Positions 1 to 8,358 of a stretch of 64,000 bases of DNA are shown in pieces. The stretch's first letter is position 1. Each line of letters opens with the position of its first letter. The position numbers were made by a program, and so were the translations under genes. The notes beneath the pieces are model-generated. The model worked only from the letters and a program-made list of their open reading frames with translations. It was not told the origin of the DNA and ran no database searches. The DNA is taken from the NCBI GenBank assembly GCA_966250385.1, contig CBINHC010000004.1, positions 235,021 to 299,020 of the forward strand. The letters run 5' to 3'. Source of the stretch: DASWTL01 sp966250385. GTDB lineage: Bacteria > Bacteroidota > Bacteroidia > Sphingobacteriales > Sphingobacteriaceae.

Positions 1-167
1 TGGTCGGCGGTCCCTATGGGTTCGATCCGGGAATCCAGCAGCGCGCAGATGATAAGATCTCACTGTCCAAAATGACCTTTTCCCACCAGATGGTCCGCCT
101 GTTCTTTATTGAGCAATTGTACCGCTCATTTACTATATTGAAAGGTGAACCATATCATCACGAATAA
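1..167 (+). CDS. rlmH: RlmH, 23S rRNA pseudouridine-1915 N3-methyltransferase (C-terminal fragment)
   Basis: The window opens inside this gene; the reading frame runs from base 3 to the TAA at 165-167. The visible end contains the SPOUT knot glycine motif IGGPYGF-like (here VGGPYGF), then ISLSKMTFSHQMVR and the invariant C-terminal EPYHHE. RlmH methylates pseudouridine 1915 in helix 69 of 23S rRNA on 70S ribosomes using S-adenosylmethionine. The tail residues seen are those expected for the cofactor/substrate pocket. The N-terminal two thirds lie outside the window. A small membrane-protein ORF follows 11 bases later and may be co-transcribed. Confidence 0.93.
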   Translation, partial: VGGPYGFDPGIQQRADDKISLSKMTFSHQMVRLFFIEQLYRSFTILKGEPYHHE

Positions 168-178
168 ACGAAGCTGTT

Positions 179-298
179 ATGTTAAAGCCCAGGAATTACC
201 GGTATAAAGGAGCGAACCCCGGAAAGGAAAAAAAGATGTTCTGGCTGATGATGCTGATCGCCATTGCGATCATGGCGCTCCTGTATTATTTGTTCTGA
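179..298 (+). CDS. Small single-pass membrane protein (39 aa)
   Basis: A 39-codon ATG-TGA frame begins 11 bases after the rlmH stop. The first 19 residues are basic (KPRNYRYKGANPGKEKK) and are followed by a hydrophobic stretch of about 19 residues (MFWLMMLIAIAIMALLYYLF is the tail), so the product looks like a single-pass inner-membrane microprotein with a positively charged cytoplasmic N terminus. No family was recognised. Support is the tight spacing behind rlmH, the clean charged-then-hydrophobic layout, and the fact that the frame stops just before a terminator hairpin. It could still be a chance frame. Confidence 0.5.
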   Translation: MLKPRNYRYKGANPGKEKKMFWLMMLIAIAIMALLYYLF

Positions 299-311
299 AA
301 AGTGCAGGCAG

Positions 312-341
312 AAAAAAAGCTGAGGGTTATTCCTCAGCTTT
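312..341 (-). terminator. Terminator of the DUF5606 gene, possibly bidirectional
   Basis: AAAGCTGAGG at 316-325 pairs with CCTCAGCTTT at 332-341 around a 6-base loop. Read on the minus strand the stem is followed by a run of seven T. The stem overlaps the stop codon of the minus-strand gene (327-329). The plus-strand small ORF also ends just before it, so the hairpin separates two converging genes. Confidence 0.75.
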
Positions 342-833
342 CTTGGTCTTCTTTGTTGCTTTCTTCGCCGGTTTCTCTGCCGGTGTTTCTGCCGGCTCTT
401 CGACCTGTTCAGGCTGGGTTTCCGGTTCTCCCGCTCCCAGGGGAGCAGGGGTCGGTTCGTCAAACAGCGGAAGCTCCCTGATGATGTTGAACCAGGTGAT
501 GATCTTCTTGATGTCTGAAGAATAGACCTTTTCTTCGTCATGTTCAGGCGCAACCTCATAGAAAAACTTTCTGAGGGTCTGCCCGTCTGCCTTTACCTCA
601 GGGACGTTGCCTGACGTTTTCATTTTTTCAAAGATGTCCGCCAGTTTCAGGTCCGAGTCCTGGCCGAAGATCGTGATGTCTTCCAGCGATGCCAGTTTGG
701 ATGTGGACAGGTTGACTACCGTTTTCGACTTCTTTGCGTCCAGACTTTCAAGTACGAAGCCGGACTTGTTCTGGCCGATCAGTTTAAACAATCCCGGTTT
801 TCCGGAAATTGATACAATACCTCTTAAATTCAT
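327..833 (-). CDS. DUF5606 family protein
   Basis: 168 residues starting MNLRGIVSISGKPGLFKLIG, the recognisable opening of the Bacteroidota DUF5606 family. The first 125 or so residues form the conserved part (small beta-rich N terminus, then a helical segment). The tail from about residue 128 is low-complexity, rich in Pro, Glu, Ala and finally Lys (AKKATKKTKKAEE), probably disordered. No signal peptide, so cytoplasmic. Molecular function is unknown. The Lys-rich tail could bind nucleic acid, but that is a guess. ATG start at 831-833; stop inside the terminator stem. Confidence 0.85.
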   Translation of the reverse strand: MNLRGIVSISGKPGLFKLIGQNKSGFVLESLDAKKSKTVVNLSTSKLASLEDITIFGQDSDLKLADIFEKMKTSGNVPEVKADGQTLRKFFYEVAPEHDEEKVYSSDIKKIITWFNIIRELPLFDEPTPAPLGAGEPETQPEQVEEPAETPAEKPAKKATKKTKKAEE

Positions 834-898
834 TTGTTTGCTTGCATGTAAGTAAGCGGCAGGGATCCGGAAGATCTCCTGTCCGAAACCTGTCAGGT

Positions 899-1336
899 CT
901 ATTCCTCTATAATATCGATTCCTAAAATCTTGTCGCCCTGGCGGATATCATCCACAACGTCAACGTTCTCTACTACTTTACCGAAGCAGGTGTGATGCCT
1001 GTCCAGGTGAGCAGTGTTATTACGGCTGTGGCAGATGAAGAACTGGGATCCGCCGGTATCGCGGCCGGCATGAGCCATGGAAAGAACACCGCGGTCATGG
1101 TATTGATTCTCGCCGTCAAGTTCGCATTTGATCTTATAGCCTGGGCCGCCTGCGCCGGTTCCTGTCGGATCACCGCCCTGAATGACAAAATCAGGAATTA
1201 CCCGATGGAAGGTAACGTTATCATAAAATCCTTCCTTTGCCAGCTTTAAAAAGTTAGCAACGGTGTTGGGCGCATCCTTATCGTAAAACTGCACAGTCAT
1301 GTCGCCCTTTTCGGTTCTGATTATTGCTTTGCTCAT
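899..1336 (-). CDS. Cyclophilin-type peptidyl-prolyl cis-trans isomerase
   Basis: 145 residues, a minimal single-domain cyclophilin. The catalytic-loop motif FHRVIPDFVIQGGDP holds the conserved catalytic Arg, and GGSQFFI and HTCFGKVV further on are typical of the bacterial PpiA/PpiB class. There is no signal peptide, so it acts in the cytoplasm, speeding proline isomerisation during folding. I chose ATG at 1334-1336 (MSKAIIRTEKG) over an upstream in-frame TTG at 1355-1357 because that TTG lies inside a promoter-like box and adds a non-homologous heptapeptide. It is divergent from the secreted protein at 1452. Confidence 0.92.
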   Translation of the reverse strand: MSKAIIRTEKGDMTVQFYDKDAPNTVANFLKLAKEGFYDNVTFHRVIPDFVIQGGDPTGTGAGGPGYKIKCELDGENQYHDRGVLSMAHAGRDTGGSQFFICHSRNNTAHLDRHHTCFGKVVENVDVVDDIRQGDKILGIDIIEE

Positions 1337-1354
1337 AATTTCCAAATAAGAAGG

Positions 1355-1362
1355 CAAACTTA
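1355..1362 (-). promoter_or_regulatory. Promoter -7 box for the cyclophilin gene
   Basis: On the minus strand this reads TAAGTTTG, matching the Bacteroidota -7 consensus TAnnTTTG, 18 bases upstream of the chosen ATG. No good TTG is seen at the -33 position. Its place supports the shorter cyclophilin start. Confidence 0.45.
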
Positions 1363-1451
1363 AAACATTTAGGTGAAAGCTACTAAAGGAAACAGCGTCA
1401 TATTATCCTGGTTTTTACATAACTTTAATCGGTTCATCGCGTTATCCGAGT

Positions 1452-2708
1452 ATGTATAAGTGGAAACTGACAATCCTCCTGATCTTCCTGGTTTCCTTTT
1501 GCAGGGCGGCATCCATTCTGATTCCGATGGATGAAGATCAGAAGAATCATCTCAAAGCATATGGCATTGCCTTCTGGACGCTGAAGAACGGCTCGCAGGC
1601 GGACTGGCTGCTGAACTACCGCGGCGGCAGTTTCATGATGGACTATAGCCAGGCACTGGAAAATGAATGCAAGGTCCGCGGCGTATCCTACGAAGTCGTC
1701 CCCGACGCGAGGGTCACCGCGATCCTGACCGAAATCAGCGATCCGGCGGTGAACATGGACCTGGTAAAGCTGGAAAAGGCGCCCAAAATCGCGGTCTATT
1801 CCCCTAAAAACAAGCTTCCGTGGGATGATGCGGTCACCCTCGTCCTCACGTACGCTGAGATTCCCTATGATATTCTGTACGACGAGGAGGTTCTGAAGGG
1901 CCGGTTGCCTGAGTATGACTGGCTGCATCTGCATCACGAGGATTTCACCGGGCAGTACGGCCGGTTCTGGCAGTCCTTCCGGAACCAGAGCTGGTATATT
2001 GAGGACGTGCGGCTGCAGGAGGCCACAGCAAAACGGAACGGCTTCAAGAAGGTATCCGAGATGAAGCTGGCGGTCGCTCAGAATATCCGGAACTTCTGTG
2101 CCGGGGGCGGCTTTTTGTTTGCCATGTGTTCCGGAACGGACAGTTTTGACATCGCCCTGGCGGCGGCAGGGGTAGACATCTGTGAAAGCATGTTTGACGG
2201 TGACGGGGCGGATCCGCGGGCTCAGTCAAAACTGGACTTTGATCAGACCTTTGCCTTCCGGAACTTCAAACTGGAGATGAACCCCAATGTCGTCGAGTTC
2301 TCCAATATTGATGCGACGCCGTTCCGGACGCTGACCCAGACCAATGATTTCTTTACGCTCTTTGATTTTTCCGCGAAGTGGGATGTCGTTCCGACCATGC
2401 TGACCCAGAATCACGATAAGGTTGTTAAGGGGTTCATGGGACAGACCACCGCTTTCCGGAAGGAGGTGCTTAAGCCGGAGGTTCTGGTCATGGGCGAAAC
2501 CAAATCCGCCAACGAGGCCCGCTATATTCACGGCGAGTTCGGCAAAGGCCAGTGGACCTTTTACGGCGGGCATGATCCTGAGGATTACCAGCATGCCGTG
2601 GGAGATCCGCCGACCGACCTCAATCTGCACCCCAATTCCTCCGGTTACCGCCTTATTCTGAACAACGTACTTTTTCCGGCAGCCCGGAAAAAGAAACAGA
2701 AGACCTGA
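1452..2708 (+). CDS. Secreted protein of the family often labelled 'asparagine synthetase B' in Bacteroidota
   Basis: 418 residues with an N-terminal signal peptide (about residues 1-20, ending SFCRAA). The body carries stretches I recognise from a conserved Bacteroidota family: ASILIPMDEDQKNHLKAYGI, WLLNYRGGSFM, YDWLHLHHEDFTGQYG and FLFAMCSGTDSFDIALAA. Databases often call these asparagine synthetase B, but the sequence shows neither an N-terminal catalytic Cys nor an ATP-pyrophosphatase loop, and it is exported, so that name is doubtful. The CSGTDSFDIAL region and the alternating beta/alpha pattern suggest a class-I glutamine-amidotransferase-like fold. Substrate unknown. It converges on the porin gene with only 8 bases between stops. 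Confidence 0.7.
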   Translation: MYKWKLTILLIFLVSFCRAASILIPMDEDQKNHLKAYGIAFWTLKNGSQADWLLNYRGGSFMMDYSQALENECKVRGVSYEVVPDARVTAILTEISDPAVNMDLVKLEKAPKIAVYSPKNKLPWDDAVTLVLTYAEIPYDILYDEEVLKGRLPEYDWLHLHHEDFTGQYGRFWQSFRNQSWYIEDVRLQEATAKRNGFKKVSEMKLAVAQNIRNFCAGGGFLFAMCSGTDSFDIALAAAGVDICESMFDGDGADPRAQSKLDFDQTFAFRNFKLEMNPNVVEFSNIDATPFRTLTQTNDFFTLFDFSAKWDVVPTMLTQNHDKVVKGFMGQTTAFRKEVLKPEVLVMGETKSANEARYIHGEFGKGQWTFYGGHDPEDYQHAVGDPPTDLNLHPNSSGYRLILNNVLFPAARKKKQKT

Positions 2709-2716
2709 TCGTCACA

Positions 2717-4705
2717 TCAGTTGTAGAAATTCCACTTCACGCCCAGCTTCAGCAGGGCATCCTGCATCGGATACCGGTTGACCGTATAGAAACGGCTCGA
2801 TGGTAAGCCCTGGTTGGCGAAATCATATTTCAGGAAAAGGTTGGTTCTTTTCAGCGTCGCCTTGACAAAGAGATCCACGACCGGGAAGGTTTCGAATTCG
2901 ATCCCCTCGTTGTCGTTGTAGAACTGACCCACGTTGATGGCATAGGCTGGTGCCTTGTATGGCGTATGGTACCACACGTCAAACCCGAGGTTGATGTCCA
3001 GGACCCTGAACCACCTGCTGGCATAATAGAAGCTGTTATACGTATAGACTTCCGGAGTTCGCAGGATGTTCTCAAAGTCAGTCTTCTGGTATACGAGGTA
3101 CGTTTCGAGGTTGAATTTGGCAACGTTGAAATGCTTGCTGACCGAAAGCTTCAGCAGATTCAGGTCGCGGCCGAATTGCTCCGGGCGGATCTGCATCGAA
3201 TCGGTTTCCACGAAGTACAGGTGGTTTGTTTCGCGGAAGTATTCTGCCCTGGCTCCAAACCGGATGGCCGGGTTCTCGTAGGCGAAGGAGAGGTTATTGA
3301 CCTTTGACTTTTCGAACGACTGGTCCCACCGGTGGTATTGATAATTAACGCGCTCGAAGATCTCTTCCGGTGAGCGGTTCTGGATATAGGCGCCAAGAAC
3401 AATACGCCCGAGGCTGCGGCTCAGCAGGAAGTTCGTGGCAGCTTCATACAGGTAGTCGCCGCTGCTGCGGCCCTGCACGATCTGCCGGAGGTTTCCCTGG
3501 ATGTTCACCCGGTCGCTGAAACGATATCCCAGACCCGCTTTCGCCGTAACGTTATGAAAGCTCTCCCGCGGCGACGGGTCGATCGCCGGAAACCGCGCCG
3601 ATTGCTGCTCATACCAGTACAGGTCATGCTGCAGCCCGAGATCGAGTTTGAGCTCGTTCTTCAGGAAGGCGACCGCCCGGCTCCGCAGGTAAAAACTGTA
3701 CCCGAATTCGTTGGCCAGGTGCTTCACCATGGTCGAGTCCTTGGTGAAAGCGATGCTGTCGGCGGTCAGGTCGTGCGGAAACGCGCCATAGGCATCCGGT
3801 TCGTTTTTTGAATACCGGTAGTTCGTGGAACTGTAGCTGACCGTATGGAAAAGCCGCTGGGTCGGGAGGACCTTGGTGCCCGCGGAGTCACTTTTGATGC
3901 TGTCGATCCGGCCGGGGAAGAATGACTGGCTCAGCAGAAAACCCTTCTGCCGCCAGGTCTGCCTGGACCGGTCGCCGGGGTTTGCGGCGAGCTTGACCCG
4001 GAGGGCATCCCGGCGCTCGCCGGCCGAGCTTGCCGTGTCCGTTGCGAGCGAGCCGTTCTCGCCGGCTTTCAGCGTATTGAAAAGGCCGTTCGCGATCAGG
4101 TTGTACCGCCTGTTCGGGGATTCATACCAGGTAAACAGTGCAGCATTCAGGTGATCTGCTTCCTGATTCCGGTAATATCCCTGTGAGCCGATCCGGAAGT
4201 AGTTCGCACCGATATTCCAGTTCGGTTTGACGTTCTGCGTATGGGTGGCCTGGAAAACCTGTTCCTTCAGGCTCCCGTTCACGTAGTACAGCTGGGTAAA
4301 GGGCGATCTTGCCCGGTAGTACCGGATATCATCCTGCCCCATCATATAGCGGTCCAACGCGTGGAATCCCGGATCGAAGCCGATGGTCTTCCGGGGATTG
4401 TAAAGCAGATCCCGGGCTGCCAGGCCGGTACTTCCGAGGTTGACTGACGGGTTCCGGACCTGGTAAAGCGGACTGTACAGCTGGAAGTTCCGCAGCGTCG
4501 TGTCGATCGGAAAAGTGACCGTGCTGTCCTTGAGCAGCATACGGCTGGTATAGCGAATGTACTTGGATGTAAAAATTACGGTATCCGTTCCCTCTTCCTC
4601 CCGCTTGCGCAGCGAGTCAAGTTCGCCGTCCCGCTCCTGTGCGGAAGCGATCGTTCCCGAAAGCAGAACGGTCAGAAGGAAAAACAGATGAATGAGTCGT
4701 TTCAT
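2717..4705 (-). CDS. Putative outer-membrane porin (Porin_10 family)
   Basis: 662 residues with a clear signal peptide (MKRLIHLFFLLTVLLSGT..., likely cut after ASA at about residue 22). The mature part is dense in alternating aromatic/polar beta strands with Tyr-, Asn- and Arg-rich turns, and ends with LKLGVKWNFYN, an aromatic-terminated strand typical of outer-membrane barrels. This matches the Bacteroidota putative porin family (PF14121). Likely role: passive or semi-specific channel. Its ATG overlaps the stop of the upstream nucleoside phosphorylase gene by four bases (ATGA), implying translational coupling, so it belongs to the lpxK-phosphorylase-porin run. The cargo is not evident; coupling to a phosphorylase hints at nucleosides but is not proof. 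Confidence 0.8.
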   Translation of the reverse strand: MKRLIHLFFLLTVLLSGTIASAQERDGELDSLRKREEEGTDTVIFTSKYIRYTSRMLLKDSTVTFPIDTTLRNFQLYSPLYQVRNPSVNLGSTGLAARDLLYNPRKTIGFDPGFHALDRYMMGQDDIRYYRARSPFTQLYYVNGSLKEQVFQATHTQNVKPNWNIGANYFRIGSQGYYRNQEADHLNAALFTWYESPNRRYNLIANGLFNTLKAGENGSLATDTASSAGERRDALRVKLAANPGDRSRQTWRQKGFLLSQSFFPGRIDSIKSDSAGTKVLPTQRLFHTVSYSSTNYRYSKNEPDAYGAFPHDLTADSIAFTKDSTMVKHLANEFGYSFYLRSRAVAFLKNELKLDLGLQHDLYWYEQQSARFPAIDPSPRESFHNVTAKAGLGYRFSDRVNIQGNLRQIVQGRSSGDYLYEAATNFLLSRSLGRIVLGAYIQNRSPEEIFERVNYQYHRWDQSFEKSKVNNLSFAYENPAIRFGARAEYFRETNHLYFVETDSMQIRPEQFGRDLNLLKLSVSKHFNVAKFNLETYLVYQKTDFENILRTPEVYTYNSFYYASRWFRVLDINLGFDVWYHTPYKAPAYAINVGQFYNDNEGIEFETFPVVDLFVKATLKRTNLFLKYDFANQGLPSSRFYTVNRYPMQDALLKLGVKWNFYN

Positions 4706-5520
4706 GCAATCGATGCAATGATTTCCTTTAATATTTGCGTCATTCGGGGCTCGGCTTCCGACGCGGTCTTAATAATTTCCTCAAGCGATACCGGCTGGAG
4801 TGTGTCCGGGAATCCTTCGTCGGTCAGCACGGAGATCGCAAAGACCGGCAGGTTCATGTGATTGGCCACAATGACCTCCGGAACCGTACTCATACCTACT
4901 GCATCGCCACCGATGATCCGCAGAAACCGGTACTCGGCCTTTGTTTCCAGGTTGGGGCCGGCAACCGATACATAAACACCCTTATGGCACGTAATGTTAT
5001 TCTTTTTTGCAGCGGAGAGAGCCAGTTCGATCAGGTTGCGGTCATACGGTTCACTCATATCGGGGAAGCGGGAGCCCAATTCGTCCAGATTCCGGCCGCG
5101 AAGCGGATTGTCGTGCTGGAGGTTGATATGATCTTCGATAACCATCAGATCGCCTTTCCGGTAGTCCGGATTAAGGGCGCCGCTGGCGTTCGATACGAAC
5201 AGGGTCCTGATACCCAGCAGTTTCATGACGCGGACCGGGAAAGTGATCTGCTTCATGTCATAACCCTCATAATGATGGAACCGGCCCTGCATGGCCACGA
5301 CCCTTTTGCCGGCCAGCCGGCCGAAGATCAGCTTACCGGAATGGAATTCCAGCGTGGAGATGGGGAAATCGGGAATATTGGAGTACATCAGTTTGTGCTC
5401 CACCTCGATGTCCGTTACCAGGCCGCCCAGGCCGGTCCCCAGGATGATGCCGATCTCAGGTTCAAAATCGCCGATCCTTTTCTTAATGTATTCTGTGGTG
5501 TTGTAAATGTTCTGTAACAT
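4702..5520 (-). CDS. Purine-nucleoside phosphorylase (trimeric PNP/MTAP family)
   Basis: 272 residues, the normal length for trimeric PNP. Motifs in order: IGIILGTGLGGL (phosphate-binding Gly-rich loop), TLEFHSGKL, GRFHHYEGY (phosphate/ribose binding), VSNASGALNP, VSVAGPNLETKAEYRF (purine pocket with the Glu of the family) and GMSTVPEVIVANH. It splits inosine/guanosine-type nucleosides with phosphate to give base plus ribose-1-phosphate in purine salvage. Its start overlaps the end of lpxK by 38 bases and its stop overlaps the porin start by four bases, so the three genes are probably one transcript. Confidence 0.93.
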   Translation of the reverse strand: MLQNIYNTTEYIKKRIGDFEPEIGIILGTGLGGLVTDIEVEHKLMYSNIPDFPISTLEFHSGKLIFGRLAGKRVVAMQGRFHHYEGYDMKQITFPVRVMKLLGIRTLFVSNASGALNPDYRKGDLMVIEDHINLQHDNPLRGRNLDELGSRFPDMSEPYDRNLIELALSAAKKNNITCHKGVYVSVAGPNLETKAEYRFLRIIGGDAVGMSTVPEVIVANHMNLPVFAISVLTDEGFPDTLQPVSLEEIIKTASEAEPRMTQILKEIIASIA

Positions 5521-6553
5521 AGCTTGTGATCAAGTGGTCAAAGCGCGCCTTCTCCGCCTGGTGAAATGCCGCTTTTACCGGAAGGTAGTAAACCGGCAAC
5601 CGGATCAATTGTTCATGGATTCCCTGCATTTTTAACCGCTGCAGGTCTTTCTCTGTCGTTATTATCAATTTGTCAGTACCCCGCAGACCGTTGAATTCTG
5701 CTGCAATTTTAGCAATATTTTTCGGGGTAAAAGTATAGTGGTCCGGATAGGCATGATGATGGATGCGCGCGGTATGCTCTTGCAGTTTGGCGATCAGAGG
5801 CCGCGGGTTTGCAATACCGGTCAGCAGCACGATCTCCGTTTCGTTTGTCAGTGCGGCAAGTGCGCGGTTCCCGGTATGCAGGACGGGTACGAGCTCGTCA
5901 TACTCCAGAAATGAAAAGAATACTTCCTGGCCGGGGTAGGGAGCGATCCTCCGGACGGCTTCCGCCTTCTCTTTCTCAGAAAGCGTGACCGGGCATTTGG
6001 TGACAACGATGCACTGCGCCCGTTTCCGACCGTGCAGCGGCTCCCTCAGATCACCGGTCGGCAGAAACCACGGGGTCCTGAACAGGCTTTCATATTCGAA
6101 CAACAGGATACTGAATCCCGGTTTCACCCAGCGGTGCTGGTAGGCATCGTCCAGGATGATCACGTCGTGGTCGTCCTGCAGCCGCTCCAGGCCGGCGACC
6201 CTTTTTTCTGAGACTGCGACCGTTATGTCGGGGAATTTGTTTTTGAACTGCAGGGGTTCGTCCCCGGCTTCCGCAGCGGTCGATCCGGCTGATACCCGGT
6301 AGAAGCCCCTGGTTTTCCGGCCATAGCCACGGCTCAGGGTGGCCGTCCGGTACCCGTCCTTAAGGAGCCGGATCAGGTATTCCGTTACAGGGCTCTTTCC
6401 GGCGCCGCCGACGGTAAGGTTTCCCACCGAAATGACCGGGAGCGGGAATTCCCGGGACCTGAGGATCCCGCGGTCAAAAAGGATATTCCGGACCCGGGCA
6501 ACGATACCAAAAAGAAAGCTGAAGGGGAATAAGATCAGGCGCAATACCTTCAT
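5483..6553 (-). CDS. lpxK: Tetraacyldisaccharide 4'-kinase LpxK
   Basis: 356 residues. Starts with a hydrophobic N-terminal helix (MKVLRLILFPFSFLFGIVAR) that anchors the enzyme to the inner membrane. Then VISVGNLTVGGAGKSPVTEY, the LpxK P-loop, and further family motifs LSRGYGRK, DDHDVIILDDAYQHR and TTEKDLQRL. It phosphorylates the 4' position of the lipid A disaccharide. The open frame extends upstream without an ATG; I place the start at 6551-6553 where homology and the membrane helix begin. A TACCTTTA promoter-like box sits only four bases upstream of that ATG (6558-6565), so the mRNA may be almost leaderless. Confidence 0.93.
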   Translation of the reverse strand: MKVLRLILFPFSFLFGIVARVRNILFDRGILRSREFPLPVISVGNLTVGGAGKSPVTEYLIRLLKDGYRTATLSRGYGRKTRGFYRVSAGSTAAEAGDEPLQFKNKFPDITVAVSEKRVAGLERLQDDHDVIILDDAYQHRWVKPGFSILLFEYESLFRTPWFLPTGDLREPLHGRKRAQCIVVTKCPVTLSEKEKAEAVRRIAPYPGQEVFFSFLEYDELVPVLHTGNRALAALTNETEIVLLTGIANPRPLIAKLQEHTARIHHHAYPDHYTFTPKNIAKIAAEFNGLRGTDKLIITTEKDLQRLKMQGIHEQLIRLPVYYLPVKAAFHQAEKARFDHLITSYVTEHLQHHRIH

Positions 6554-6650
6554 GCGGTAAAGGTAAGAATCTGCCCGAACTTTATGCGGAAGCCGTAAAA
6601 GGCGCGCGCGGATTTCTTTTAATGAAAAATTATTTAATTTACCGGTGATT

Positions 6651-7568
6651 ATGATCAGAAAAATATTCCTCGGGTGCCTGATGGCCGCATGGATTTGCGG
6701 CGGAGCGCAGGCAAAGGAGCTCCCGGATAAGAAGCTGCAAAAGAAACTGGAAACGCTTGTTGCCGGCTTTAACGGTAAGGTCGGTATATACGTGAAGCAT
6801 CTGAAGACCGGAAGGGTGGCCGCAGTCAATGCCGATTCGATATTTCCGACCGCAAGCATGATCAAGGTGCCGATCATGTGCGGTGTTTTCGACCAGATAG
6901 AGCAGGGGAATCTTGCGTACCATCAGCCGCTCATTTACCGGGACAGTCTGTATTATGCCGGTGAGGATATCGTCGGCTCCCTGAAGGACGGTGAAAAAAT
7001 CGCGCTCAGCAAAGTCCAGATGCTCAGTATTACGACCAGCGATAACACAGGCAGTTTGTGGCTCCAGAAGCTTGTCGGTGGCGAAAATATCAATAAATGG
7101 CTCGAAGGAAACGGTTTTGTGCACACCAGGCTCAACTCGCGGACCGCCGGCCGTTCCGAGTTTCAGAAGAAGTACGGCTGGGGGATGACCACTCCGCGTG
7201 AGATGGCCGGACTCCTGACAAAGATCCGCAACGGGGAGGCGATCTCACCGGCGGCCAGCGAGCGGATGTACCGTAACCTGATCAGGATATACTTCGATGA
7301 CCAGGCACTGTCGCAGATTCCTCCGTACGTGCAGGTCGCTTCCAAATCCGGCGCGGTCGATGCAGCGCGGAGTGAAGTCGTACTGGTGAATGCCCCGCAT
7401 GGAGATTACGTTTTCTGTATCGCAACCAAGGATCAGAAGGACACCAGCTGGGAGATGTCGAACGAGGGGTGGGTGCTGATCCGTAAGCTTTCCGAGACCT
7501 TATGGCATCACTTTGAACCGAAGAGTACCTGGCAGCCGGCACCCGGGCTGGAACGATATAAACCTTAG
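6651..7568 (+). CDS. Class-A beta-lactamase-like serine hydrolase (exported)
   Basis: 305 residues with a signal peptide ending GGAQA. It has the penicilloyl-serine transferase motifs in order: SMIK (S69, K72), SDN (130-132) and KSG (232-234). The omega-loop region reads HTRLNSRT at about 158-165; the Leu-Asn pair of class A enzymes is there, but the position of the deacylating Glu is His. So the protein can probably acylate, but hydrolysis of beta-lactams by the class A route is doubtful. It may be a DD-peptidase-like or cell-wall enzyme. Start: ATG at 6651, two codons inside a GTG-initiated frame. Followed after nine bases by the DUF4197 gene. Confidence 0.82.
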   Translation: MIRKIFLGCLMAAWICGGAQAKELPDKKLQKKLETLVAGFNGKVGIYVKHLKTGRVAAVNADSIFPTASMIKVPIMCGVFDQIEQGNLAYHQPLIYRDSLYYAGEDIVGSLKDGEKIALSKVQMLSITTSDNTGSLWLQKLVGGENINKWLEGNGFVHTRLNSRTAGRSEFQKKYGWGMTTPREMAGLLTKIRNGEAISPAASERMYRNLIRIYFDDQALSQIPPYVQVASKSGAVDAARSEVVLVNAPHGDYVFCIATKDQKDTSWEMSNEGWVLIRKLSETLWHHFEPKSTWQPAPGLERYKP

Positions 7569-7577
7569 GACAGATCA

Positions 7578-8306
7578 ATGAAGAATTTGAAAAACAGGAT
7601 CAGCTGCGTAATAGCAGGTCTGGCGATGACCGTTCTCAGCAGCGCGGCGTCTGCACAATCCCTCAGCAAACTGCTTCCGGGAGGACCTTCCAAAACAGAA
7701 ATTGCTACCGGCATCCGGGAAGCACTGGAAGCAGGGATCGCCGCCGGAACCGGGCGCTTGTCGGTGGCCGACGGTTTCCTGATGAATCCTTCCGTAAAGA
7801 TTTTATTCCCGGCGGACGCGCAGAAGGTCGAGAGCACCCTCCGCGGACTGGGCATGGATAAACTGTGCGACGACTTCATCGTGAGCCTGAACCGTGCTGC
7901 GGAAGAGGCCGCCAAAGAGGCAAAACCGATTTTCCTGACGGCGATCCGGGAAATGAGTATGGCGGACGCATCCGCTTTGCTCATGGCAAAGGAGCCTGAT
8001 GCAGCGACTGCTTACTTTAAAATAGAGACCTCGCCCTCCCTGCAGGAGCGTTTCCAGCCGGTGATCCGGGCTTCACTTGAAAAGACCGGCGCGACCAGGC
8101 ACTGGAACGACATCATCAGCAGGTACAACAAGGTCCCTTTCGTAAAAAAGATGAACCCGGACCTGGCGGCATATGCTACCGGTAAAGCAATTGACGGCCT
8201 GTTCACCGAAGTGGCGCGCGAAGAGCTGAAGATCCGCCAGAACGCTGCCGCCCGGACCAGTCCGCTCCTGCAAAAGGTGTTCGGTTTTGCCCAAAAGGCC
8301 GGTTGA
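7578..8306 (+). CDS. DUF4197 family exported protein
   Basis: 242 residues with a signal peptide (cleavage near SSAASA-Q, residue 26). The body is all-helical, with an early conserved stretch KTEIATGIREALEAGI, followed by LMNPSVKILFPADAQKVE and a C-terminal TSPLLQKVFG; these match the DUF4197 family found in periplasmic proteins of Bacteroidota and Proteobacteria. No catalytic motif is apparent and function is unknown. It lies nine bases behind the serine hydrolase and is probably in the same transcript. Confidence 0.85.
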   Translation: MKNLKNRISCVIAGLAMTVLSSAASAQSLSKLLPGGPSKTEIATGIREALEAGIAAGTGRLSVADGFLMNPSVKILFPADAQKVESTLRGLGMDKLCDDFIVSLNRAAEEAAKEAKPIFLTAIREMSMADASALLMAKEPDAATAYFKIETSPSLQERFQPVIRASLEKTGATRHWNDIISRYNKVPFVKKMNPDLAAYATGKAIDGLFTEVAREELKIRQNAAARTSPLLQKVFGFAQKAG

Positions 8307-8358
8307 TCCCGGCGCCGGCGGCGTTTGACCGATTCGCGGCTCCTCATCCGCCCCTGCC

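Noticed and set aside
4735..5517. 260-codon plus-strand frame opposite purine nucleoside phosphorylase
   Set aside because: The minus-strand frame has all PNP motifs; the plus frame has none.
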